From Paracidovorax wautersii (lineage in GTDB: Bacteria > Pseudomonadota > Gammaproteobacteria > Burkholderiales > Burkholderiaceae_C), in assembly GCA_009912175.1 (NCBI GenBank), contig WNDQ01000012.1, positions 1 to 64,000 on the forward strand: 64,000 nt of DNA, in the 5' to 3' direction. Of this stretch, positions 9,667-18,807 are shown piece by piece. Every line of letters starts with the position of its first letter. Position 1 is the first letter of the stretch. The position numbers were made by a program, and so were the translations under genes. Below the pieces are notes generated by a model. The model was not told where the DNA came from. It saw nothing but the letters and a program-made list of their open reading frames with translations, and ran no database searches.

Positions 9667-10908
9667 ATGCCCGTTCACCTGTCCGCCCCTGATCCGTCCA
9701 CCCTGCTGCCCATCGCGGGCGTGCGCATCGGCTATGCCGAAGCGGGCGTGCGCAAGGCCAATCGCAAGGACGTGACGGTGTTCCTGCTCGACGAAGGCGT
9801 GGCCGTGGCCGGCGTCTTCACGCAGAACCGCTTCTGCGCCGCGCCCGTGCATGTCTGCCGCGAGGCCCTGGCCCAGGTGGCCGCAGGCGGCGCGGGCATC
9901 CGCGCGCTGGTGATCAACACCGGCAACGCCAACGCCGGCACGGGCGAGGACGGCCTGCGCCGCGCGCGCGAGACGGCCGCCGGCCTGGCCGCCCAACTGG
10001 GCGTGGCCGCCGGCCAGGTGCTGCCGTTCTCGACCGGCGTGATCATGGAGCCGCTGCCGGTCGAGCGCATCACCGCCGCGCTGCCGGCCGCCATTGCCGC
10101 CGCGCGCCCTGACCATTGGGCCGTGGCCGCCGAGGCCATCATGACCACCGACACGGTTCCCAAGGCCTTCAGCCGCCGCGTGGAGATCGGCGGCGTGGCG
10201 GTCAGCATCACCGGCATCAGCAAGGGTGCGGGCATGATCCGCCCCAACATGGCGACCATGCTGGGTTTTCTGGCGACCGACGCCAAGATCGCCCCGGGCC
10301 TGCTGCCGGCGCTGGCGCGTGAGCTGGCCGAAGGCTCGTTCAACCGCGTGACCATCGATGGCGACACGTCCACCAACGACTCCTTCGTGGTCATGGCCAG
10401 CGGCCGCGCCGCGCACGCCGAGATCACGTCGTGGGGTAGCCCGCAGGGCCAGGCGCTCAAGGCCGCGCTGCTGGACGTGGCGCGCCTGCTGGCGCAAGCC
10501 ATCGTGCGCGACGGCGAGGGCGCCACCAAGTTCATCACCGTGCGTGTCGAAGGCGGCCGCACGGCCCAGGAATGCCGCCAGGTCGCCTATGCGATCGCGC
10601 ATTCGCCGCTGGTCAAGACCGCCTTCTTCGCCAGCGACCCCAACCTGGGCCGCATCCTGGCGGCGGTGGGCTACGCGGGCATCGACGATCTCGACCAGAC
10701 CGGCATCGACCTGTACCTGGACGACGTGCACGTGGCCGTCAAGGGCGGCCGCAACCCGGCCTACCGCGAGGAAGACGGCCAGCGCGTGATGAAGCAAAGC
10801 GAGATCACCGTGCGTGTGCAGCTCGGCCGTGGCGAGGCGGCGGACACGGTCTGGACCTGCGACCTCAGCCACGACTACGTGTCGATCAACGCCGATTACC
10901 GCTCCTGA
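9667..10908 (+). CDS. argJ: Bifunctional ornithine acetyltransferase / N-acetylglutamate synthase
   Basis: ArgJ moves the acetyl group from N-acetylornithine to glutamate, closing the arginine acetyl cycle, and in many bacteria also acetylates glutamate with acetyl-CoA. The 413-residue protein shows [10 protein letters not shown] near the start, N-T-G-N-A-N-A-x-[31 protein letters not shown], and D-G-D-T-S-T-N-D. The A-T-M-L sequence is the autocleavage site, with T as the catalytic nucleophile of the beta chain. It stands alone here, as in related genomes, and its stop codon abuts the 270-bp palindromic repeat. Confidence 0.97.
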   Translation: MPVHLSAPDPSTLLPIAGVRIGYAEAGVRKANRKDVTVFLLDEGVAVAGVFTQNRFCAAPVHVCREALAQVAAGGAGIRALVINTGNANAGTGEDGLRRARETAAGLAAQLGVAAGQVLPFSTGVIMEPLPVERITAALPAAIAAARPDHWAVAAEAIMTTDTVPKAFSRRVEIGGVAVSITGISKGAGMIRPNMATMLGFLATDAKIAPGLLPALARELAEGSFNRVTIDGDTSTNDSFVVMASGRAAHAEITSWGSPQGQALKAALLDVARLLAQAIVRDGEGATKFITVRVEGGRTAQECRQVAYAIAHSPLVKTAFFASDPNLGRILAAVGYAGIDDLDQTGIDLYLDDVHVAVKGGRNPAYREEDGQRVMKQSEITVRVQLGRGEAADTVWTCDLSHDYVSINADYRS

Positions 10909-11177
10909 GAACCTGTTCACGATCTTTTCATGGGGTGCGCATGGCTTCAAAACGTGTCCGATCAAGGCGCAGGCCGCAGGCGATGCCGGTGGCCTCGTCA
11001 AGGCGTGCAACGCGGAGCGGACACGTTTTGGAGCCATGCCCTTTGGGTTGCCCCGCCAAGGCAGCGTCTGCGGCGTTGCAAATCCTCGCCGGGCCACCAG
11101 CCCGCCTGCGGTTTGCGCCTTGCATCCGCTGCCTTGGCGGGGCAACGCACCCCATGAAAAGATCGTGAACAGGTTCT
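10908..11177. repeat. 270-bp palindromic repeat, copy 1
   Basis: The element has a perfect 32-bp terminal inverted repeat (outer end AGAACCTGTTCACGATC, inner end GGGGTGCG). Inside are two stem-loops: 10940-10960 with 11018-11038 (20 of 21 pairs) and 11048-11066 with 11127-11145 (19 of 19). The two loops are themselves inverted homologues of each other. Copy 2 at 57868-58137 has the same length in the opposite arm order and differs by paired substitutions. It starts on the last base of the argJ stop codon. Small ORFs inside it are judged spurious. It fills most of the 393-bp gap before the next gene. Confidence 0.9.
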
Positions 11178-11301
11178 GAGTCCGGCGACAACAAGTCAGA
11201 CTGAAGCGGCCGGGAACCCGGTCGCGCGCAGAATGGACGGCCCGGCTCACGCCAGCGCCGCCGACTGGGCGCTCACAGAGACGAGGAGAGGGAATCAAGC
11301 G

Positions 11302-12177
11302 ATGAATGAAGCATTTGAGCGCCTGCTGACACGGGCCGAAGCCCTGATCGCACGCATCGAAACCGTGCTGCCGCAGCCGTTGGCCGCGCCCGACTGGGAA
11401 GCGTCGGTGGCCTTTCGCTACCGCAAGCGCACCAGCGGCCATGGTGTGCTGGAGCCCGTGCGCCACGTCGCGCGCATGGCGCTGGACGACCTCAAGGAGA
11501 TCGAGCCGCAAAAGGACAAGATCCGCCGCAACACCGAGCAGTTCGTGCAGGGCCGCCCGGCCAACAACGTGCTGCTGACCGGCGCGCGCGGCACGGGCAA
11601 GTCCTCGCTCATCAAGGGCGTGCTCACCGCTTATGCGGGCCAGGGCCTGCGGCTGATCGAAGTCGACAAGGCCGACCTGGTCGATCTGCCCGACCTGGTC
11701 GAGATCGTCGCGGCGCGGCCCGAGAAATTCATCGTCTTCACCGACGACCTCAGCTTCGAGGACGGCGAGCCGGCCTACAAGGCGCTCAAGTCCATCCTGG
11801 ACGGCTCGATCGCGGCGGCCACCAGCAACGTGCTGATCTACGCGACCAGCAACCGCCGCCATCTGCTGCCCGAGTACATGTCGGACAACCACAGCTACCA
11901 ACACAGCGACGACGGCGAACTGCACCCGGGCGAGGTGGTGGAGGAGAAGATCTCGCTGTCCGAGCGTTTCGGCCTGTGGGTGAGCTTCTACCCCTTCAGC
12001 CAGGACGAGTACCTGACCATCGTCGCGCAGTGGCTGCAGTCCTTCGGCGTGCCGCCCGAGCGCATCGCCGCCGCGCGCCAGCCGGCGCTGGTGTGGGCGC
12101 TCGAACGCGCCTCGCGCAGCGGCCGCGTGGCCTACCAGTTCGCCCGCGACTACGTGGGCCGGGGAGAAGTTGCCTGA
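11302..12177 (+). CDS. DUF815-family P-loop ATPase
   Basis: This 291-residue protein is an AAA+-like ATPase of the DUF815 family, with no defined cellular role. It has Walker A G-A-R-G-T-G-K-S-S near residue 96, then L-I-E-V-D-K-A-D-L, the Walker B-like F-I-V-F-T-D-D-L-S-F, and the sensor-like Y-A-T-S-N-R-R-H-L. The C-terminal part ends with an R-S-G-R-V-A-Y-Q-F region. The ATG at 11302 gives the usual family N-terminus; an in-frame start at 11233 would add a non-conserved tail. Its stop overlaps the mutT start (ATGA), so the two are co-translated. Confidence 0.92.
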   Translation: MNEAFERLLTRAEALIARIETVLPQPLAAPDWEASVAFRYRKRTSGHGVLEPVRHVARMALDDLKEIEPQKDKIRRNTEQFVQGRPANNVLLTGARGTGKSSLIKGVLTAYAGQGLRLIEVDKADLVDLPDLVEIVAARPEKFIVFTDDLSFEDGEPAYKALKSILDGSIAAATSNVLIYATSNRRHLLPEYMSDNHSYQHSDDGELHPGEVVEEKISLSERFGLWVSFYPFSQDEYLTIVAQWLQSFGVPPERIAAARQPALVWALERASRSGRVAYQFARDYVGRGEVA

Positions 12178-12710
12178 TGGATCGCAGCAGCATGGACAGC
12201 CACCACCACCCATCGCAGCCCCTGGTCGCGCACGGCGAGCGCCCGCGCGAAGGCGGCACCGACCGCAAGATCACCGAGGTCGCCGTGGGCGTGCTGGTCA
12301 AGCCCGACGGCGCTTTTCTGCTGACCTCGCGCCCCGAGGGCAAGGTCTACGCCGGTTACTGGGAGTTTCCGGGCGGCAAGTTCGAAGCGGGCGAGACGGC
12401 CGTGCAGGCGCTGGGCCGCGAGCTCGAAGAAGAAATCGGCATCCGCATCGCCGGCGCCGAGCCCTGGCGCACCGAGGTGGTCGACTATCCGCACGCGCTG
12501 GTGCGCCTGCACTTCTGCAAGGTCACGCGGTGGGCCGGCCAGTTGCAGATGCGTGAAGGCCAGTCCTACCGCTGGCAGCAACTGCCGGTGGACGTGCACC
12601 CGGTGCTGCCCGGCGCGCTGCCGGTGCTGCAGTGGATTGCCGACGAGCGCCACTGGCTGGGCGGCACCACGCTGGAGCCGCTGGATCCCGCCACGGGCAC
12701 GCGGCGCTAA
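12177..12710 (+). CDS. mutT: MutT-type NUDIX hydrolase
   Basis: This 177-residue protein resembles 8-oxo-dGTP diphosphatase MutT, which removes oxidised guanine nucleotides from the precursor pool. The NUDIX box G-x5-E-x7-R-E-L-E-E-E-I-G is complete at about residues 63-85, preceded by the typical Y-W-E-F-P-G-G-K. An N-terminal extension of about 30 residues precedes the V-A-V-G-V-L-V core strand. The start ATG overlaps the preceding stop codon. Exact substrate is inferred; other small NUDIX substrates remain possible. It converges with yacG, with only 15 bp between the genes. Confidence 0.9.
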   Translation: MDRSSMDSHHHPSQPLVAHGERPREGGTDRKITEVAVGVLVKPDGAFLLTSRPEGKVYAGYWEFPGGKFEAGETAVQALGRELEEEIGIRIAGAEPWRTEVVDYPHALVRLHFCKVTRWAGQLQMREGQSYRWQQLPVDVHPVLPGALPVLQWIADERHWLGGTTLEPLDPATGTRR

Positions 12711-12725
12711 GCGAGCGCGCCGTCC

Positions 12726-13001
12726 TCAGTGCCGCCAGTCGGCGGATGCGGGCGCGGAGCCGGCGCCGCCTGGGCGGCCGCCGTCCTCGTCGTCGGGCGG
12801 CTCGATCGCGTCGACGCGGAACTGCTCGTTGGCCCAGGCGCCCAGGTCGATGCCCTTGCAGCGTTCACTGCAGAAGGGGCGGTAGGGATTGCTGGGGGCG
12901 TAGACCGTGGTGTTGCCGCAGGTCGGGCAAGGGACTTCGGGCCCGGCCGCCATGGGCGGGGTGTTGGGGGTCTTGGACTTGCTGCTCATGCTCACGCTCA
13001 T
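12726..13001 (-). CDS. yacG: DNA gyrase inhibitor / zinc-finger protein YacG
   Basis: YacG is a small zinc protein that binds GyrB in Escherichia coli and inhibits gyrase. The 91-residue protein has the family zinc-finger C-P-T-C-G ... F-C-S-E-R-C-K at about residues 25-50, then I-D-L-G-A-W-A-N-E-Q-F and an acidic, proline-rich tail. The start is ATG at 13001, which follows the zapD stop by one codon; a second ATG is four codons in. The order coaE-zapD-yacG is standard in betaproteobacteria and confirms the call. Confidence 0.93.
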   Translation of the reverse strand: MSVSMSSKSKTPNTPPMAAGPEVPCPTCGNTTVYAPSNPYRPFCSERCKGIDLGAWANEQFRVDAIEPPDDEDGGRPGGAGSAPASADWRH

Positions 13002-13004
13002 CAA

Positions 13005-13775
13005 TCAGCTCAGCGCCACCTCGAAGTTGACGTCGCCGGGCCACTGCGCCAGCCGGCCGTTCTCGCCGGGCTCCAGGAAACGCACCGAAGCCAGCAGGCG
13101 GTTGCCGCTCATCTCGGGCACCAGGCCGCGGCTGGGGTCGATGCGCAGGCGCAGCAACTGGAAGGTGCGGCCCTGCGGCAGGTTCTGCTGGAACACCCCG
13201 CCAACGGCGGCGACCTTCTGCCAGCCGCTGGCGTCGCGCAGCAGGCGCAACAGCATGTAGACCGGCTCGGCCAGCGGCGCAAAGGACTGCGCCCAGCGTT
13301 CGAGGTCGGCAATGCGGCGGGTGGGCGGCAGGTGCTGCCAGGCGTGGTAGACGGGCAGGTCGAACTCGCAGGTGCCGCCGGGCATGGTGAAGCGGCTGCG
13401 CAGCGACGACAGCCATTCGTGCTCGATCAGTTCCTGGCCGGCCTTGCTGTGCTGCTCGTGCAGCGAGGCAAAACACGCGTCGAGCTGGGCGATGATGCCG
13501 TCGAGCACCGATTGCGCGATGTGCGGGTTGTCGCGGTAGCCGTTGAGGATCTGCTTGTGGCGCTCCAGGTCCTTGAGCAGGTCGGTCTTGAGGTCCGAGC
13601 GGGCCGAGACCTCGATGATCTCGAACATGGTCGCCAGCGCGTAATGGTGGTCGATCGGCTGCTCGCGCGGCACCAGCACGCTCAGGCGGCGCAGCAGGTG
13701 TTCGAGCCGCAGGTAGGTGCGGATGCGTTCGTTGAACGGAAATTCGTACAGCATCAATGGCGTTGAACTGGGCAT
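13005..13775 (-). CDS. zapD: Cell division protein ZapD
   Basis: ZapD (YacF) bundles FtsZ filaments at the division site. The 256-residue protein contains the family opening L-Y-E-F-P-F-N-E-R-I-R-T-Y-L-R-L-E-H-L and a helical N-terminal half. The beta-rich second half includes C-E-F-D-L-P-V-Y-H-A-W and ends near Q-W-P-G-D-V-N-F-E-V-A-L. The first ATG gives a short leader; M8 (13754) matches the usual family start and may be the true one. It sits between coaE and yacG in the usual order. Confidence 0.95.
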   Translation of the reverse strand: MPSSTPLMLYEFPFNERIRTYLRLEHLLRRLSVLVPREQPIDHHYALATMFEIIEVSARSDLKTDLLKDLERHKQILNGYRDNPHIAQSVLDGIIAQLDACFASLHEQHSKAGQELIEHEWLSSLRSRFTMPGGTCEFDLPVYHAWQHLPPTRRIADLERWAQSFAPLAEPVYMLLRLLRDASGWQKVAAVGGVFQQNLPQGRTFQLLRLRIDPSRGLVPEMSGNRLLASVRFLEPGENGRLAQWPGDVNFEVALS

Positions 13776-13974
13776 CTTGTTCTGGGGTAGGGCGCTTGGG
13801 ACGTCCCGCAGGGCGGAACGGGCCTGTTCGCGCTATTGTGCTATCAAACCAGGGGCGAAAGGCCCCCTGGCACGGATGCGGCGATGGCCCGGCATCCGTC
13901 ATGGAGCGCCTGCAGCCGCCAATGTTCCGGAAATCCGCATGACGGGCGGCCACTTGCCCGCCCGGCGCGGCCCA

Positions 13975-14634
13975 TCATACGGCGAGTGTGGGCGCCCACT
14001 GTAGGACGGTAGCCAACACGCGCTGGCGCAGTTCGTCCAGGCCGATGCCGTCGTTGTCGATGACCGCGTCGGCGATGGCGCGGCGCTGCTCGCGCGTGGC
14101 CTGGCGCGCGATGATGGCGCGCACCGTTTCCTCGGGCCAGCCGCTGCGCGCCATGACGCGGCGCACCTGCGTGTCGACCGCGCAGTCGACCACCAGAATC
14201 TTGTCGAGCCGCTCGCGCCAGGTGGCAGCCGATTCGGCCAGCAGCGGGATGTCGTAGACGATGCAGGGCGCCCCCGCGGCCGCCTGCGTCTGGCGTTCGA
14301 TGGCCTGGCGCACCAGCGGGTGCACGATGGCTTCGAGCGTGGCCTTGGCCTGCGGGTCGTCGATCAGGCGCTGGCGCATGGCCTGGCGGTCGAGCCCGCC
14401 GCTGGCGTCGATGGCCTGCGCGCCCAGGGCTTGCCGCAAGGGCTCAATGGCCGCGCCGCCCGGCGCTGTGACGGCGCGAGAGATGGCGTCAGCGTCGATC
14501 ACCACGGCCCCGGCGGCCGTCAGAATGGCCGCCACCGTGCTCTTGCCGCTGCCGATGCCACCCGTCAGGCCCAGACGCAAGGGCGCTTCGCCAGGGGCTG
14601 ATGCGGTGTTGGACTGAACCGGCGCGGTGTTCAT
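13975..14634 (-). CDS. coaE: Dephospho-CoA kinase
   Basis: CoaE phosphorylates the 3' hydroxyl of dephospho-CoA, the last step of coenzyme A synthesis. The 219-residue protein has a short N-terminal extension, then L-G-L-T-G-G-I-G-S-G-K-S-T (Walker A, about residue 22), D-A-D-A-I-S-R, H-P-L-V-R, Y-D-I-P-L-L-A-E-S and V-D-C-A-V-D-T-Q. These are the nucleotide and CoA-binding motifs. The start overlaps the pilD stop by 4 bp. About 200 bp of sequence without recognised features separates its end from zapD. Confidence 0.96.
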   Translation of the reverse strand: MNTAPVQSNTASAPGEAPLRLGLTGGIGSGKSTVAAILTAAGAVVIDADAISRAVTAPGGAAIEPLRQALGAQAIDASGGLDRQAMRQRLIDDPQAKATLEAIVHPLVRQAIERQTQAAAGAPCIVYDIPLLAESAATWRERLDKILVVDCAVDTQVRRVMARSGWPEETVRAIIARQATREQRRAIADAVIDNDGIGLDELRQRVLATVLQWAPTLAV

Positions 14635-15572
14635 CGCGGCAGTATGGCATTGGCCAGATGCGGGCCCAGCATCATCACCAGCAGCCCGGCGCCGGCCAGA
14701 AAGGGGCCGAAGGGAAAGTAGCCGCCCGCGCGCAGGCCGCCGCCCAGCTTGAGCGCGATGCCGCCGCCCGCGCCGATGACGGACGACAGCAGCACCACCG
14801 GAATCAGCGCCTGCCAGCCCAGCCAGGCGCCCAGCGCGGCCAGCAGCTTGAAGTCGCCATGGCCCATGCCCTGTTTGCCCGTGACGAGCTGGAACAGGCC
14901 GCCCACGGTCCACAGCGACAGGTAGCCGGCAATCGCGCCCCACACGGCATCGTTCAGCCGCAGCTCGACCAGCCCGGCCGCTGACGCCAGCAGGCCCAGC
15001 CACAGCAGCGGCAGCACCAGGTCGTCGGGCAGCAGCGTGGTGTCCCAGTCGATGAAGGCCAGCGCCACGAGCAGCGCGCAGAACGCGGCCCACAGCGCAC
15101 CGGTGGCCGACAGGCCCCAGCGCCAGCCGCAGTAGGCGAACAGCAGGCCGGTCAGCAGCTCGACGGCGGGATAGCGCAGGCCGTAGGGCTGGCCGCAGCC
15201 CGCGCAGCGGCCGCGCAGGGCCAGGTAGCTCAGCAGCGGCAGGTTCTCCCACCAGCGGATCGGGCGCTCGCAGTCATTGCAGCGCGAGCGCGGCCGCGCC
15301 AGCGTGAGCGGGGGCAGCGCCTGGACCTGTTCGTAGGCCTTGTGCGCCGCGGTGGTCAGATCCGCGGGGGGTGTGCTGCCGCGGCCGAAGACGGTTTTCC
15401 ACAGGCTCTGCGCAAGCGGCGCATCGGCCTCGCGCAGATTCTCCAGCGCGTCCTGCAGCCAGGCGCGGTACATCATGCGGGGGCTGCGGTGGATGACGAC
15501 GTTGAGGAAGCTGCCGATCAGCAGGCCGATGAGGCCCGCGAGCGCGGCCGCCGCCCAGGGGGAGAACAGCAT
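14631..15572 (-). CDS. pilD: Prepilin peptidase / N-methyltransferase
   Basis: PilD cleaves and N-methylates type IV prepilins and type II pseudopilins at the inner membrane. The 313-residue protein has an N-terminal helix, the zinc-binding C-x2-C pairs C-N-D-C and C-A-G-C (about residues 98-125), and the two catalytic aspartates in A-F-I-D-W-D and G-H-G-D-F-K. Multiple membrane helices follow. In Comamonadaceae this gene normally follows pilC directly; here the next upstream gene is an unrelated amino-acid-binding protein and pilC lies 13 kb away (28.7 kb). Confidence 0.95.
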   Translation of the reverse strand: MLFSPWAAAALAGLIGLLIGSFLNVVIHRSPRMMYRAWLQDALENLREADAPLAQSLWKTVFGRGSTPPADLTTAAHKAYEQVQALPPLTLARPRSRCNDCERPIRWWENLPLLSYLALRGRCAGCGQPYGLRYPAVELLTGLLFAYCGWRWGLSATGALWAAFCALLVALAFIDWDTTLLPDDLVLPLLWLGLLASAAGLVELRLNDAVWGAIAGYLSLWTVGGLFQLVTGKQGMGHGDFKLLAALGAWLGWQALIPVVLLSSVIGAGGGIALKLGGGLRAGGYFPFGPFLAGAGLLVMMLGPHLANAILPR

Positions 15573-15663
15573 GGAGCAAACCCGGGAAGAGGCAGAAGGA
15601 GCCCCGAGTGTAGGACCGCCGAGGCCGCTGGCCGCATCCTGTCCCGCGTCGCGCGGGCCTGGA

Positions 15664-16506
15664 TCAGGGCAGCAGCTCGAACTTCAGCTCGGACAAGGGC
15701 GTGACCTTCTCGGTGCGAACCATCTTGTACTCGGTGTTCGGGCCCAGCCACTTGGCCCAGAGCTGGTCGATCTCGCCGGCCTTGTCGAGTGCGTAGAGCG
15801 CGCCGTTGATCTTGCCCAGCAGGGCAGGCTCGTCCTTCTTCATGCCGATGCCCACGGGCTGCAGCGCCATCGGCTCGTCGATCATCTTGAGGGCGATGCC
15901 CGCCGTCTGGGACTGGTTCACCAGCTTGGTGATGGTCATGGTGTTGGCCACCACGCCTTGCGACTTGTTCTGCTGCACCGCCATGTAGGCCGAGCCCGTG
16001 TCCTGGAAGGTGACGGGCTCGGAGCCGTTGAGCTTGATGGACAGCTCCGAGGTCGAACCCTTGGTCGAGCTCAGGCGCTTGCCCTTGAAGTCGGCCTTGG
16101 TGGTGCCCGGGTCGGAGGCCTTGACGGCCAGCATTTCCTTGGCGATGTAGTAGGGGTCGCTGAACTGGATCTGCTCGCCGCGGCTCTTGGTGTAGGCCAG
16201 GTTGGCCACGGTGATGTCCACGCGGCCGAGCTTGACCTCGGGCACCCGCGCTTCGACCGACAGCGGCGTGACCTTGGCGACCAGGCCGAGTTCCTTGGCG
16301 ATGGCCTTGCACAGATCGACGTCGAAGCCGACCAGTTCGCGGGTCTTGGGGTCGGGGGCCGAGAACGGCGGCACGTCGGCGTAGGTGCCGCACCGCAGTT
16401 CCTGGCGCTGGGCGATCTCCTGCCACTGGTCGGCATGGGCGGCTGCGCCCGTGGCCATGAGCGCGGCGACCGCCGCCATGCGTGAAAGACGAGAGACCTG
16501 GGACAT
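15664..16506 (-). CDS. Polar amino-acid ABC transporter, periplasmic binding protein
   Basis: This 280-residue protein has a Sec signal peptide ending A-A-H-A near residue 25. A family 3 solute-binding fold follows: L-R-C-G-T-Y-A-D-V-P-P-F-S-A-P-D, then L-V-G-F-D-V-D-L-C-K-A-I-A and L-G-R-V-D-I-T-V-A-N-L. The C-terminal part retains W-A-K-W-L-G. Such proteins bind polar or acidic amino acids. It is the last gene of a five-gene minus-strand unit (SDR, two permeases, ATPase, binding protein). Exact substrate cannot be read from sequence; the neighbouring 5-oxoprolinase genes make pyroglutamate or a glutamate-like compound an attractive guess. Confidence 0.92.
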   Translation of the reverse strand: MSQVSRLSRMAAVAALMATGAAAHADQWQEIAQRQELRCGTYADVPPFSAPDPKTRELVGFDVDLCKAIAKELGLVAKVTPLSVEARVPEVKLGRVDITVANLAYTKSRGEQIQFSDPYYIAKEMLAVKASDPGTTKADFKGKRLSSTKGSTSELSIKLNGSEPVTFQDTGSAYMAVQQNKSQGVVANTMTITKLVNQSQTAGIALKMIDEPMALQPVGIGMKKDEPALLGKINGALYALDKAGEIDQLWAKWLGPNTEYKMVRTEKVTPLSELKFELLP

Positions 16507-16567
16507 GGTGAGCTCCTGGTTGGAACGGCTGCGAGAGAAGGACGGGAAGGCGGGACGGGGGGGACGA

Positions 16568-17302
16568 CTAATGCGTGCGCAGATCGGCCAGAAAGCGCTG
16601 CGCGCGCGGATGCTGCGGTTTGCCGAAGAATGCCTGGGGCGTGGCTTTTTCCAGGATCTGACCGGCATCCATGAACCAGACCTGGTCGGCCACTTCACGC
16701 GCGAAGTTCATCTCGTGCGTGACGCACATCATGGTCATGCCGTCGTTGGCCAGGCTGCGCATGACGCTGAGCACTTCGCCCACCATTTCAGGGTCGAGCG
16801 CGCTGGTGGGTTCGTCGAACAGCATGGCGGGCGGCTCCATGGCCAGCGCACGCGCAATGGCCACCCGCTGCTGCTGGCCGCCCGACAACTGGGCCGGATA
16901 GGCCTGGGCCTTGCTCGAGAGCCCCACGCGTTCAAGCAACTGGCCGGCCTTGGCGCGGGCGTCGGCGCGCGAGATGCCGCGCACCTTCAGCGGCGACATC
17001 ATGATGTTCTCGATCACCGACAGGTGCGGGAACAGGTTGAAGCTCTGGAACACGAAGCCGATGCGGCTGCGCAGCCGGTTGAGCGCGACGCTGCTCATGG
17101 CCGCGTGCACGTCGTGGCCGTCGAACAGCAACTGCCCGGAGCGGACTTCCTCCAGCCGGTTGACGGTGCGGATCAGCGTGGATTTGCCCGAGCCCGACGG
17201 GCCGCAGATCACCACCACTTCGCCCTTCCTGACTTCGGCGTTGACGTTGACCAGGGCGTGGTAGCTGCCGTACCACTTGTTGATGTCGTGAAAGCTGATC
17301 AT
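16568..17302 (-). CDS. Polar amino-acid ABC transporter, ATP-binding protein (GlnQ-like)
   Basis: The 244-residue protein carries Walker [10 protein letters not shown] (about 31-39), the Q-loop [10 protein letters not shown], the signature L-S-G-G-Q-Q-Q-R, Walker [12 protein letters not shown], and the H-loop V-T-H-E-M. These are diagnostic of the GlnQ/HisP group that energises polar amino-acid uptake. It lies between the inner permease gene and the binding-protein gene in the same operon, with spacings of 23 and 61 bp. Confidence 0.95.
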   Translation of the reverse strand: MISFHDINKWYGSYHALVNVNAEVRKGEVVVICGPSGSGKSTLIRTVNRLEEVRSGQLLFDGHDVHAAMSSVALNRLRSRIGFVFQSFNLFPHLSVIENIMMSPLKVRGISRADARAKAGQLLERVGLSSKAQAYPAQLSGGQQQRVAIARALAMEPPAMLFDEPTSALDPEMVGEVLSVMRSLANDGMTMMCVTHEMNFAREVADQVWFMDAGQILEKATPQAFFGKPQHPRAQRFLADLRTH

Positions 17303-17325
17303 GGTTGTTTCCAGGGGCGGGGTGT

Positions 17326-18075
17326 TCAGGACTGGATGGCGGCGGTCTTGGCCGCCAGTTCCACGGGCGCGTCGGCGGGGCGGCCGGCGCGCTTGCGGCG
17401 GATGCGCCGCTCCAGCCCGTGCGCCAGTTGGGTGAGCGTGTAGCAGACCACGTAGTAGGTGACCGCCAGGATGAAGAACACGTGGAAGGGCTTGGTCAGC
17501 AACTGGTTGTTGATCTGGTTAGCCGCGAAGGTCAGCTCCTGCACGTTGATGACGTAGCCCAGCGTGGTCTCCTTGACGGTCGAGACGAACTGGTTGAGCA
17601 GGCTGGGCAGCATGTTGTAGAGCGCCTGCGGCAGGATGACGCGCCACATCGCGCCCAGGTAGCTGTGGCCCAGCGCACGGGCGGCCTCGATCTGGCCCTT
17701 GGGCAGCGACTGGATGCCGGCGCGCACCACCTCCGACAGGTAGGCGCCTTCGTAGATCACCAGCGTGCACAGCATGGTGGTGAAGCCCGAGACGTTGCGC
17801 CCGATCACCAGCGGCACCAGGAAGTAGACCCACAGGATCACCATCAGCAGCGGCACGCCGCGCACCACGTAGACCAGCGCCGCGCTGGGCCAGCGCAGGA
17901 CGCGCCAGGGCGAGATGCGGGCCAGCGCCAGCACAATGCTCAGCGGAAACGCCAGGACGATGCCCAGCACCGACAGGATCAGGGTGCAGACGATGCCGCC
18001 CATCGGGCCGTTGGGGTACTGCCCGATCAGCAGCAGCAGCCAGTTGTCGCGAACGATGTCGATCAGATCCAGCAT
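17326..18075 (-). CDS. Polar amino-acid ABC transporter, permease
   Basis: A 249-residue HisM/GlnP-type inner-membrane protein with five or so hydrophobic helices. The EAA-type loop contacting the ATPase is visible as [11 protein letters not shown] near residue 135. Y-V-V-R-G-V-P-L-L and the conserved [13 protein letters not shown] precede it. It starts 7 bp after the stop of the other permease, so the two form the heterodimeric channel. Confidence 0.93.
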   Translation of the reverse strand: MLDLIDIVRDNWLLLLIGQYPNGPMGGIVCTLILSVLGIVLAFPLSIVLALARISPWRVLRWPSAALVYVVRGVPLLMVILWVYFLVPLVIGRNVSGFTTMLCTLVIYEGAYLSEVVRAGIQSLPKGQIEAARALGHSYLGAMWRVILPQALYNMLPSLLNQFVSTVKETTLGYVINVQELTFAANQINNQLLTKPFHVFFILAVTYYVVCYTLTQLAHGLERRIRRKRAGRPADAPVELAAKTAAIQS

Positions 18076-18082
18076 GGTGGTC

Positions 18083-18772
18083 TCACCTCGCGTCGGCGAT
18101 GCTGTAGCGCCGCGACATCCAGGCGCCCGCCATCATGATGAGCAGCGAAAAACCCAGGTACAGCACGGTGGCGACGAGGTAGATCTCGAAGGTGCGGAAA
18201 CTGAGGTTCTCGATCTCCTTGACCGCATGCGTGAGCTCGCCCACGCCGATGGCCATGGCCAGGCTGCTGTTCTTGAAGAGCGACACGCTGTGATTGATCA
18301 GTGACGGCGCTGCGTTGCGAACGGCCTGCGGCATGATCACGTGGCGCATCGCGCTGAGGTAGCCGTGGCCCAGTGCGCGGGCCGCCTCGGACTGGCCGTC
18401 GGGGATGGCGCGCAGGTCTTCGCTGAAGTAGGCGGCCTGGCACAGGCCCAGCGCGGTGATGGCAAAAAGCGCCTCGGCGTTGTGCTCCGCCAGCCAGCCC
18501 TGCAGGTCGGGCGGCAGCAGGCTGGCGATGCCGAAGTACCACAGCATCAACTGCACCAGCGTGGGCACGTTGCGGTGGTACGAGACGTAGCCCTCGACCA
18601 GCTTTTCCGCGACCCGGCTGGGCAGCAGCCGCACGGTCAGCAGCACGACGGCCAGCAGCATCGCCAGCAGCCACGAGCCCACGGCGATCACCAGCGTCAT
18701 CTCGACGCCCTTGAGCAGCATGCGGCCGAACTCCGCGTTCAGCAGCAGGGCCATCAAATCGAAGTCCTTCAT
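18083..18772 (-). CDS. Polar amino-acid ABC transporter, permease
   Basis: A 229-residue permease paralogous to the one downstream. It shows Y-H-R-N-V-P-T-L-V-Q-L-M-L-W-Y-F-G, then A-Y-F-S-E-D-L-R-A-I-P-D-G-Q-S-E-A-A-R-A-L-G, the EAA loop that docks to the ATPase. The start M-K-D-F-D-L is preferred; longer frames upstream are shadows of the SDR gene. It follows the SDR gene by 35 bp. Confidence 0.93.
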   Translation of the reverse strand: MKDFDLMALLLNAEFGRMLLKGVEMTLVIAVGSWLLAMLLAVVLLTVRLLPSRVAEKLVEGYVSYHRNVPTLVQLMLWYFGIASLLPPDLQGWLAEHNAEALFAITALGLCQAAYFSEDLRAIPDGQSEAARALGHGYLSAMRHVIMPQAVRNAAPSLINHSVSLFKNSSLAMAIGVGELTHAVKEIENLSFRTFEIYLVATVLYLGFSLLIMMAGAWMSRRYSIADAR

Positions 18773-18807
18773 CGGCGCTTCATCCTCACAACCTGCGCGT
18801 GCGCGGG

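Noticed and set aside
10928-11194. Small ORFs inside the 270-bp repeat (also 57890-58232 and 61601-61857)
   Set aside because: Open frames result from the symmetrical G+C-rich repeat. The same peptide-like strings recur only because the DNA repeats, and no ribosome site precedes them.
9646-12213. Minus-strand ORF of 855 codons over argJ, the repeat and DUF815
   Set aside because: It spans two unrelated plus-strand genes and the palindromic repeat, so it is an artefact of G+C content.
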